Shown: in pieces, positions 31,858-41,369 of the stretch | How positions within the stretch are numbered: position 1 is the stretch's first letter | Layout: every line of letters begins with the position of its first letter | NCBI GenBank assembly: GCA_933822405.4 | Contig: CAKOGP040002125.1 | Location: forward strand, 21,128-85,127 | DNA: 64,000 bases | Source: Cylindrotheca closterium | Lineage: Eukaryota > Bacillariophyta > Bacillariophyceae > Bacillariales > Bacillariaceae | Reading direction: 5' to 3' | Notes under the pieces: model-generated | Database searches by the model: none | Told to the model about the DNA's origin: nothing | What the model saw: the letters and a program-made list of their open reading frames with translations, nothing else | Position numbers and translations under genes: made by a program

Positions 31858-33393
31858 CTACTTTGTTCCATTCTTTATCCGCAAATATCGAAATAGAGCG
31901 CCCACTTTCAATAGCGCCACATCATCGGTGACTGGAACCCACCTGTTGCCATCTTGCTTTAGAAATAGGCCTCCATTGCTCCTGACCGCTTCAACGATTT
32001 CATGGGCAACAGCCTTCTTTGCCCCTTTTTGCGCCCTTTCGTACTTCTTGAACCGATCTGCTACAAACTGTTGCAGTTTTTTGTTGCCACGGTGGATCTG
32101 AAATGGGGTGCCCTTGCCCAACAAAACGTCTTCGCAAAATGGAACAGCAATCGTGCTAGGAGCTGGATATTTCAAGCGCTCCTGCCGCCGTTGTTGTTCT
32201 ATTCTCTTATGATCTTTGATACGGTCAGTAATCTCGCCTTTGTTGTTCACAGGTATGCAAGATGGGTCGATTCCATAGCCACGTAGTTCTTCTAAACATT
32301 CGAGGATCGTACCTATGAATCAAAAGACCGAGTGAGACAGGATTCGAATCAAGTCGGCCCCTACTACTATTCTCGTAAAGAAAGAGAACGAAATCACGTA
32401 CCACAACAATGCACCCGACATCTAACTTTGCTCTGCTTGTCGAGTGCAGTCTTGACCATTGCATTGTGTCCTTCCCATGCTTCCTTAGTGTAGCAAAGAT
32501 GGATAGCCGAGACCCACAAGGGAATTGCTTGATTTTGCTTTGGCAACTTCCAGACAAGATCAGGATTATCTGCACTCGTGCCCTTGACTTCATTTCCAAA
32601 CTGGATACTGACATTTACAAGGCCACGTCGTTGTATCTCTATGTCACGGTATGCTGTCATTGAGCTATAAAAGTGCTTACGGAGCTACCGTACAAAAGGT
32701 TGAATTGAGACGCCACAAAGTATCGCAGCAAATGGAAGCACCGGTAAACTTTTAGACTTCTGAACTTACACATGTGTCTGTCCTGTACGTTTTCTTCACC
32801 ATAACGATTACATTGATGCGTCTTCCAGCCTTATCATGCGAGTTCAAGAATCTTCCATTTGAAAGATGGAGAATTTCCATTTCATCCACATCCAAATCAT
32901 CTTGAGTAATGTCTTTTACAAGCTTATCTTCGCCAAACAAGTCCAATTTCATTTGAAAGTGACGGACAAACCGTAGTGCTGCCTTGTGACAGTCAAACTT
33001 TTCGCATCGAAGAAACGCAAGTCGAAACTCTCTATCGTGTGTATATTTTGGATTTAGTCGTTCAGCAATGTTGTATGCTTTCTTGTCGGGTAGAACATCG
33101 ATCTCGTGTTGCAATACCCGCAAACCTTTCTGAATTAGTTCTGGAGTTTCATCTACACAGTCGTCTGGTATCCCATGGACGTCATTGTACACCTTTTCTC
33201 GATCAGCGACTGATAGTTTCGCCATTTGAGATGCAATCAAGGAATCAGCATTTTCGGGATCAGAAGCATTTTGTGGAACTGGTCCTGAAAATACTTGTGC
33301 TCTCTTGCTCTCATCCTCATTTGGTGTGCTGTCGGTGTCAGTAGCATCCTTCTGAGTCAGAAAGTAATCATCCGACAGAGAGTAATCTAACAT
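31858..33393 (-). CDS. array copy 3: CRAL-TRIO-like plus DUF6824 protein
   Basis: Three exons, 32770-33393, 32402-32684 and 31858-32312 (introns 85 and 89), encode 453 residues, the shortest copy, because the acidic N-terminus is reduced (MLDYSLSDDYFLTQK). The body is as in copy 2. Exon 2 and exon 3 proteins are the same as copy 2 apart from the first few residues of exon 2 (LRKHFYSSM for LRKAFYITM) and one Leu-to-Ile near the C-terminus (RYLRIKNGTK). All splice sites and the full frame are intact, so it is not a pseudogene by sequence. Confidence 0.82.
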
Positions 33394-34233
33394 TTAAACT
33401 CATAGATTACAAAGTTGCTGAAGAAAACTATGTACCTACAGTATGTCGTCTTTCAATTTTTTGGCAAACACACGGTCGAAGGCCGTACACATGTACGGCC
33501 TCCTCCGCACCATTCCATTGACCCTCTACAATAGCTACACTATGTCATGACACTTCGTTTATTGCAACTCGTCGAATTGATAGGTCTATTGACAAATCAA
33601 TTCATTTTTCTTTCCCTCCTTCACCCAACCTGTTGAGCACCATCGCTTCTTTTACGAGTATGCAAGCAGGTCTCAGAAATCCCGCAAACGGGATTTCTAA
33701 GACCCGTCTTCCGGGTCTCTTATGACTCGAAAGACCATCTTCATACCACAACCCTCGAGCTAGATTTCATGCAGACTGACACCAAGCGGAAGGCACCAGT
33801 ACCAGGCGATCCCAGATGGTCGACTTTCGGTGGAACATTGCAGGAGCAAGTCCTCCCATCCGTTTTCTTAATAGATAAAAAAGGCCTTGTAATACCTAGA
33901 GCATCGTAGTGGTATAACGCAACGAACGAGCTCGAATATCCTGGTATCCAAAAACTAGTAATATAATTCCGAAGGACCCTTTCAATGGCGGAGATATGCG
34001 AGTCGAGGAAACGAGACCCGGACTAGCACATATCTTGGCACTGCCAACTTTGCCCTATGTTGCGAAATTAGTCATCCGGGCATCACGTAAGTCGACCAGC
34101 AATCTGCTTTAGCTTCCACTAGTGTTGGTGTTGGTATCTCACATCAGTTCAGTTACAAACGTCATAAGCAGGGGCGGATGAAGAGTTATCGCCCTCCGGT
34201 GTAGGTTGCGTACTCAATTTGGTGGCATAGCAT
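33394..34233. other. array spacer 3/4, 840 bases
   Basis: Contains a 9-base-arm palindrome at 33480-33501, the third, diverged copy of the hairpin repeat (33640-33800), and the duplicated 3' flank of copy 4 (33985-34145). No gene seen. Confidence 0.5.
33640..33800 (+). repeat. hairpin repeat family, copy 3, with strong hairpin
   Basis: GCAAGCAGGTCTC begins a hairpin with 16-base arms (33669-33684 and 33689-33704, one mismatch), directly followed by a second small hairpin GACCCG-TCTTC-CGGGTC at 33701-33717. Flanking blocks (GAAAGACCA, CACCACAAC-like) align with the other two family members in the same orientation as copy 1. Confidence 0.6.
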
Positions 34234-35787
34234 CTACTTTGTTCCATTCTTCAACCGCAAATATCGGAAAAGAGCGCCCACTTTCAACAGTGCCACATCA
34301 TCGGTGACTGGAACCCACCTATTGCCATCTTGCTTTAGAAATAGACCTCCATTGCCCCTAACGACATCAATGATTTCTTGAGCAACAGCCTTCTTTGCCC
34401 CTTTTTGTGCCCTTTCGTACTTCTTGAACCGATCTGCTACAAACTGTTGTAGTTTTTTGTTGCCGACGTGAATCTGAAATGGGGTACCTTTGCCCAACAG
34501 AACATCCTCGCAAAATGGAACAGCAATCGTGCTACGAGTAGGATATTTCAAGCGCTCTTGCCGCCGTTGTTGTTCTATTCTCTTGCGATCTTTAACAAGG
34601 TCAGTAATCTCGCCTTTGTGATTCACAGGTATGCACGATGGGTCGATTCCATGTCCACGCAGGTCTTCTAAGCATTTGAGGATCGGTCCTATGACACAAT
34701 AGACCAAGTAAGCTAGGGTTAGGATCAAGTCGGCCCCATTTAAGATAGATAACCAAATCACGTACCACAATGTACCCTACATCTGACTTTGTTCGCTTTG
34801 CTAAATGCAGTCTTGGACACTGCAAGGAGACCTTCCCATGCTCCTTTAGTAGTGTAACATAGATGGATAGCCGAGAGACACAAGGGGACTGCTTCATTTT
34901 GTTTTGGCAACTTCCATGCAAGATCAGCATTATCTGCACTCGTGCCCTTGATTTTATCTCCAAATTGGATACTGACATTTACAAAGCCACGCCGTTGTAT
35001 CTCTAGGTCACGGTATACTGTCATGAAGTTATAAAAGCCCTTTCGAAGCTACAAACACAAACGGTTGAATTGAGACGTCATCAAGTATCGCAGCAAATGG
35101 AATCACCGGCAAACTTTAGACTTCTGAACTTACACATGTGTCTGTCCTGTAAGTTTTATGCACCATAACAATAATATTAATGCGTCTTCCAGCCTTATCA
35201 TGTGTATTCAGGAATCTTCCATTTGAAAGATAGAGACATTCCATATCATCCACGTCCAAATCATCTTGCGTAATGTCTTTCGTAAGCATATCTTGACCAA
35301 ACAAGTCCAGTTTCATCTGAAAGTGACGGACAAACCGAAGTGCTGCCTTGTGACAATCAAACTTCTCGCATCGAAGGAATGCAAGTCGAAAGTCTCTATC
35401 CTGGGTATACTTTGGATTTAGTCGTTCAGCAATGTTGTATGCTTTCTTGTCGGGTAAAATATCGATCTCGTGTTGCAATCCCCACAAACTGTTGTGGATT
35501 AGTTCTGAAGTCTCCTCTACACAGTCGTCTGGTATCCCATGGACGTCATTGTACACCTTTTCTCGATCAGCGACTGATAGCTTTGCCATTTGAGATGCAA
35601 TCAAGGAATCAGCATTTTCGGGATCAGAAGCATTGTGTGGAACTGGTCCTGAAAATACTTGTGCTCTCTTGCTCTCATCCTCATCCTCATCTGGCGTGCT
35701 GTCAGTATCAGTAAGATCCGCCTGAGTCAGAAAATAATCATCCCACAGAAAGTTATCCCATAGAGAGTTATCTAACATTTTAATCAT
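34234..35787 (-). CDS. array copy 4: CRAL-TRIO-like plus DUF6824 protein
   Basis: Three exons, 35134-35787, 34766-35048 and 34234-34688 (introns 85 and 77), encode 463 residues. ATG at 35787 gives MIKMLDNSLWDN; a second ATG three codons in aligns with the paralogues. A central exon 1 block (VYNDVHGIPDDCVEETSELI through KAYNIAERLNPKYT) is the same as in copy 2, while the end of exon 1 is closer to copies 1 and 6 (MECLYLSNGRFLN), so the copy is a mosaic. Exon 3 opens GPILKCLEDLRGHGID and ends in an intact DUF6824 domain with IIDVVRGNGGLFLKQ. Confidence 0.8.
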
Positions 35788-36559
35788 ATCAATAAATTAG
35801 GATGTGCGTGAATAAAGAAAAGAGATCACTCCGTCTTCCTTTTCGTTTTTTCAGATTGATTTTTGTGGAGTCGTGTGAGCCTATCTACCGGTTCAGTATC
35901 GGGGGTTGGAAGTTAGAAGGCCAAAGTCAGTCCACCCCAAAAAAGGTACCGGTAGTAATACCGGAACAATAATATACGTAGGAAATATATAATAATAACC
36001 GTATTGTAGTATCATAGGTTTTACCGTATTGATGATGAAATCATAAAATGATGCGCCGGCACGATTTTTCACTTCTATTATTTTAAAAAATACCTACCAT
36101 ACTGCACACGTACCGTAGTCCTTTTAATTTTAAAAAAATCACAGTAGTCCATCCTATTTTATAAAATAGGAGTAGGATAACAAATTTGGGTTGCCAGGTG
36201 GTCTTCTTCTTTTGCAAAGGTATGAATCATGTTTCAACAAAAAATCTTATTCACCAGATCAACACCACGCCCACATCGACCCCTTTAATGGTGGAGATAT
36301 GCGGGTCAGGGGGCCGAGTCAGTCAAGGGACTACCAAATACCTTGGAACTGCACAATTTGCTTTCTCTTGCGAAATCTCATCCAAGCATCATTTGAAGTC
36401 CACCAGCAATATGGTTCGGCTCCCCCTGGTGCTGGTGTTGACAACTATCATCTGTTTGAATGTGATCAATGATGTCATTAGCACGCGCATCTTCTGCTTC
36501 AAGTGCGTTTAGCTTAGCTGTACCAACAGCAATACCGAATTCGGCGCAATGTGTTGGCA
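35788..36559. other. array spacer 4/5, 772 bases
   Basis: AT-rich, with a perfect 18-base palindrome CCTATTTTATAAAATAGG at 36153-36170 and a GGTACCGG-rich patch near 35945. A short block at 35898-35945 (GGAAG...GAAGGCCAAAGTCAGTCC) is shared with 31345-31390 and 38160-38225. The 3' flank of copy 5 (36285-36490) matches other copies. Confidence 0.5.
36153..36170. repeat. perfect 18-base AT-rich palindrome
   Basis: CCTATTTTATAAAATAGG reads the same on both strands; it lies in an AT-rich patch of the spacer. Confidence 0.85.
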
Positions 36560-38094
36560 CTACTTTGTTCCACTCTTCAACCGCAAATATCGAAAAAGGG
36601 CGCCCACTTTCAATAGCGAGACATCATCGGTGACTGGAACCCACCAGTTGCCATCTTGTTTTAGGAAAAGGCCTCCGTTGCTTCTAACGACAGCAATGAT
36701 TTCATGGGCAACAGCCTTCTTTGTCCCTTTTTGCGCCCTTTCGTACTTCTTTAACCGATCTGCTACAAACTGTTGCAATTTTTTGTTGCCATGATGGATC
36801 TGAAATGGGGTGCCCTTGCCCAACAGAACGTCCTCGCAAAATGGAACAGCAATCGAGCTATGAGTAGGATACTTCAAGCGCTCCTGCCGCCTTTGTTGTT
36901 CGATTACCTTGCGATCTTTAACAAGGTCGGTAATCTCGCCTTTGTTGTTCACAGGTATGCATGATGGGTCGATTCCATGACCACGCAGTTCTTCAAAGCA
37001 TTTGAGAATCGGGCCTATGAAAAAAGACCAAGTAAGCCAGGATTAGGATCAAGTCTTCCCCATCTTAGCTCATTAAGATCAGGAACCATATAACGTACCA
37101 CAATGCGCCCTACATCTCACTTGGTTTTCTTTGCTGAGCGCAGTCTTGGCCACTGCAAGACGACCTTCCCATGCTCCTTTAGTAGTGTAACATAGATGTA
37201 CAGCCGAGAGGCACATGGGAACTCCTTCATTTAGCTTTGGCAACTTCCAATAAAGGTCAGCATTTTCCGCACTCGTGCCCTTAATTTCATCTCCAGGGTG
37301 GATACTGACATTTACAAAGCCACGCCGTTGTATGTCCACGCCACGGCGGCATGCTGTCATGAAGTTATAAAAGGCCTTTCGAAGCTACAAACGGAGGACT
37401 GAGATGTCAACAAAACATCGGAGCAAATCGTAGATACTGCCGATTTCTAAACTTCTGAACTTACAATCGTGTCGGTCTTGTACGCTTTGCGTATTTGAAC
37501 CTGCATATTGATGACTCTTCCCCGCGTATCATACGCGTTCAAGAATCTCCCGCTAGAGCTATAGAGGCAATCCATGGTATCCATGTCCAAATCATCTTGA
37601 GTAATATCCTTCGCAAGCTTATCATGTCCAAACAAGTCCAGCTTCATCTGAAAGTGACGGACAAACCGAAGTGCTGCCTTTTGACAATCAAACTTCTCGC
37701 ATCGAAGAAACGCAAGTCGAAACTCTCTATCGTGGGTATATTTTGGATTTAGTCGTTCAGCAATGTTGTATGCTTTCTTGTCGGGTAAAATATCGATCTC
37801 GTGTTGCAATCCCCACAAACTGTTGTGAATTAGTTCTGGAGTTTCCTCGACACAGTCGTCTGGTATCCCATGGACGTCATTGTACACCTTTTCTCGATCA
37901 GCGACTGATAGCTTTGCCAGTTGAGTTGCAATCAAGAAATCAGCATTTTCGGGATCAGAAGCATTGTGTGGAACTGGTCCTGAAAATACTTGTGCTCTCT
38001 TGCTCTCATCCTCATCCTCATCTGGCGTGGTGTCAAGGTCGGTAAAATGCTCCTGGTTCAGAGAGTAACTAATCCACGCAGGGTCATTTCGCAT
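36560..38094 (-). CDS. array copy 5: CRAL-TRIO-like plus DUF6824 protein
   Basis: Three exons, 37465-38094, 37099-37384 and 36560-37014 (introns 80 and 84), encode 456 residues. The N-terminus is the most altered (MRNDPAWISYSLNQEHF). Exon 2 is one codon longer than in copies 2, 3, 4 and 6 (extra Arg in YDI-like region, here CRRGVDIQRRGFVNV). Exon 3 has the invariant 455-base length and a DUF6824 domain with small changes (ADRLKKYERAQKGTKK, GNWWVPV). Exon 1 ends ...DTI at GTAAGT, as in copy 6, while copies 1-4 end in Cys. Confidence 0.8.
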
Positions 38095-39167
38095 CTTCAG
38101 TCATGTCAATAGACTACAGTAGGTCGATGAAGAAAACTCATCGTGCGTCGCAGTAATGATAAAGTCAGTCAGGAGTCCGTCCGTCGGGTCGCAGAAGGGC
38201 CAAGCCCCCCCAAAAAATCTCTGACACATCTACCGTACTTGGTACCTGGTACCACCTATACCTATCGACCTTCAACAAGCCTACAAACCACCATCAAATC
38301 CATCCACAGCCTCTACGATATGAACACGACTGGAATCTCAAGTAAGAGTGATGATAGCATTGAAGCGTGTGTCCTTGCTCTGGCTACTACATCTACAGAC
38401 AAAGATCTTGATGCGACTCCATGATGATTTCAGTCTCTTGTCCAATAATGTAGCAAACCGAATTTTGAAGTTTGGGATTTCATCATTTCGAAACCACCTT
38501 CCACCCAGCCATCGTCTGGGGTGCAAATTCGGTGAGCAGTACTGAGGCGTTGGATTGTGAGGTTTTCCTTTCACTTATTGGACTTGGGAATGGACAATAT
38601 ATATTGTATGACTTTAGAAAACCTTTGTCACCAAAGAAGAGGCTGAGGCTCGTTGACCACTTCTTGGTATACTGCATGAGACCGAACAATTAGCCGGTGA
38701 ATCGCCCACAAGATTTGCAATCACACCAACATTCTTCTAGCACACTATCCATAGATTGTTCACGACGTACAGGGCACAGGGCGTGCATGGTCTGCTCTAG
38801 CTGTAGAAGGCAGAAGTACATCATGACAGCATTTGCCGAGCTATTTTCATTTTAAGAAGAACCATTCTGATTGAAATCTAGGCCTGTTGGAAGGGCGGGA
38901 ACCACTTGTGTTGAACAAAATGAGAGGGGCCGAGCATCATTTCCAGGTATTTTCTCACGAAAAAGCGTTGAAATAGAACCGCTAGGCTTCCTCTCGTGCT
39001 GCTGTCGGCAACTAGTACCTGCCTGTATATGTTCGATAACGCAACTAGCATGCAAATCTTCTTCGAGTATGATTGGCTGTTGCATCAGCAATATGCGGCG
39101 GCACATGAAGGATTGTCGAATTGCGGTGTAGATAGTGTAACGAATTGGCAAATTTATAGCCACTACT
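38095..39167. other. array spacer 5/6, 1073 bases
   Basis: Includes the GGTACC-rich patch 38236-38255, a stretch 38330-38720 with no match to other spacers and only short open frames, and the 3' flank of copy 6, which has diverged from the others beyond easy alignment. No gene seen. Confidence 0.45.
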
Positions 39168-40737
39168 CTACTTTGTTCCATTCTTCAACCGCAAATATCG
39201 AAATAGAGCGCCCACTTTCAATAGCGCCACGTCATCGGTGGCCGGAGCCCACCTGTTGCCATCTTGCTTTAGAAATAGGCCTCCGTTGCCCCTAACTGCA
39301 TCAATGATTTCATAAGCAACGGCCTTCTTTTCCCCTTTTTGCGCCCTTTCGTACTTCTTGAACCGATCTGCTACAAACTGTCGTAGTTTTTTGTTGCCGA
39401 GGTGGATCTGAAATGGGGTGCCCTTACCCAACAAAACGTCCTCGCAAAATGGAACAGCAATCGTGCTCCGAGTAGGATATAACAATCGCTCCTGTCGCCG
39501 TTGTTGTTCTAATATTTGACTATGTTCGGAATGGTCAGTAATCTCCCCCTTGCCGTTTATAGGTATACACGATGGGTCGATTCCATGCCCGCGCAATTCT
39601 TCGAAGCATTCAAGGATAGTGCCTATGACGAAGGACCAAGTAAGCCAGGATTAGAATCAAGATGCCCCCGACTATGATCATTACGACAGGGAAATCGAAT
39701 CGCGTACCAGTATGCACCCTACATCGTACTTGGTTTGGTTTACTGAGTGCAGTCTTGACCATTGCATGCATACCCTCCCATGCGTCCGTAGTGTAACATA
39801 GATGGATGGCCGAGAGGAATATGGGAACTCCTTCATTTAGCTTTGGCAACTTCCAGACAAGATCAGCGTTATCCGCACTGCTGCCCTTGATCTCATCTCC
39901 AGGGTGAAGAAGGACTCCGACAAAGCCACGTCGTTGTATATCCACATCACGGCGGTATGTTGTCATGAAATTATAAAAACCCTTACGAAGCTACAAATGC
40001 AAACATTTAAATTGAAACGTCAACAAAGTATCAGAGTAAATCAGAGCTGGACCTCAAGTTTCTGAACTTACAACTGTGTTGGTCTTGTACGTTTTCGGCA
40101 CTTGCACCATCATATTGATGACTCTTCCTGCTTTATCATACGCGTTCAAGAATCTTCCACTAGAGCTGTAGAGACAATCCATGTCATCCATGTTCAAATC
40201 ATCTTGAGTAATGTCCCTTGTAAGCATATCCTGACCAAACAAGTCCAGTTTCATCTGAAAGTGACGGACAAGTCGAAGCGCCGCCTTGTGACAATCAAAC
40301 TTCTCACATCGAAGAAACGCAAGTCGAAAGTCTCTATCCTGTGTATATGCTGGATCCAGTTGTTCAGCGATGCTGTACGCTTTCTTGTCAGGTAAAATAT
40401 TGATCTCACGTTGTAATCCCAACAAACTATTGTGAATCAGTTCCGGAGTTTCCACTACAAAGTCATCTGGTATCCCATGGACGTCCATGTACACCTTTTC
40501 TCGATCAGCGACTGATAGCTTTGCCATTTGAGATGCAATCAAGGAATCAGCACTTTCGGGATCAGAAGCATCGTGTGGAACTGGTCTTGAAAATACTTCT
40601 GCACTCTTGCTCTCATCTTCATCCTCATTTGGCGTGATGTCAGTGTCAGAAACATCCTCCTTCTCCAGATTCAGAGAGTAATCATCCCACAGAGAGTCAT
40701 CCCACATTTTCACTGATATATAAGTTTGTATTTCCAT
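39168..40737 (-). CDS. array copy 6: CRAL-TRIO-like plus DUF6824 protein
   Basis: Three exons, 40072-40737, 39708-39990 and 39168-39622 (introns 81 and 85), encode up to 467 residues. The ATG at 40737 adds ten residues; the ATG at 40707 (MWDDSLWDD) aligns with the paralogues and is equally possible. The donor of intron 2 is GTACGC, against GTACGT in the others. Exon 3 carries several private changes before DUF6824 (ITDHSEHSQILEQQ, RLLYPTRS), but the domain itself is conserved (VLLGKGTPFQIHLGNKK, GGLFLKQDGNRWAP). It is the outermost copy, next to the inverted copy of the hairpin repeat. Confidence 0.8.
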
Positions 40738-40791
40738 TTCCTCATTTCGGATGATTGCGGTGAAACTTTGTCGTAGTTCGGTCTAATCTTG

Positions 40792-40809
40792 GTACCAGGT
40801 ACCTGGTAC
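40792..40809. repeat. GGTACC-type 18-base palindrome
   Basis: GTACCAGGTACCTGGTAC is a perfect palindrome, directly followed by more GTAC/CGTAC steps. Confidence 0.85.
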
Positions 40810-40889
40810 GCGTACCGCGTACGTACCGACCCCACTGGTAATAATCATCATTTGTGACATCATTTATTCGACATTCATCAATCGGTATC

Positions 40890-41178
40890 AAAGATAGCCA
40901 AATGGCGCCTGCCGCCTGGTTTCTTCCGTGAGGGATTCTTTCATGGTGTTGTGACTCTGGTGGGTTGTGGTGTGAAGCTGGTCTTTCAAATTGCGCGCAA
41001 AGCGTGCGATCCAAAGACCAGTCTCTGATATCCCGCATTGCGGGATATCAGAGACTTGCTTGCCTACTAGGCCTTGGATAGATGCAAATTGTATCTAGGC
41101 AAGGCCCAACAGGGATGTGGTGGGAGGGAAAGAAAGAAAGAAATAAACCTATTTCTTGACGTATACTCGCACACAAGT
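40890..41178 (-). repeat. hairpin repeat family, copy 2 (inverted)
   Basis: The reverse complement aligns with 30984-31285 over nearly its whole length. Inside it, 41020-41056 is a perfect hairpin: two 18-base arms separated by one base. The hairpin sits where copy 1 has unrelated sequence and where copy 3 has a diverged hairpin. Confidence 0.65.
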
Positions 41179-41369
41179 CCGATAAATTGATCGGAATTGT
41201 TGTGGAGCAACAAGAGTGGTAGGGATCTACGTTTACGTTTATATCATTAGAGAAGAAAGGAGCTACCTTAGGCCCATCTGGTTCATGCGACCTCCACCAT
41301 CCCCATCATTTACATCTATCGGTATGGTAGAGGTCTAACACAACGCCCGAGCCGTTGCCCGTTGTCATC

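Larger units (their letters stand above)
40738..41369. other. intergenic between array and TM9SF 2, 632 bases
   Basis: Holds an 18-base palindrome at 40792-40809, further GTACGCGTAC-type steps to 40825, the inverted hairpin repeat (40890-41178) and the 5' flank of the TM9SF gene. Confidence 0.5.

Noticed and set aside
28622..33393. Copies 2 and 3 as one gene duplicated by an assembly error
   Set aside because: Their first exons, 5' flanks and spacers differ clearly, so they are separate loci; only the 750-base tract is identical.
38330..38720. Possible transposase remnant in spacer 5/6
   Set aside because: Short open frames on both strands but no recognisable transposase or reverse transcriptase motif; left as unassigned spacer.
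41281..41369. A 5' exon for TM9SF paralogue 2 (ATG near 41284 with a GTATGG donor)
   Set aside because: No acceptable acceptor before the main frame and the short exon would not encode a signal peptide.
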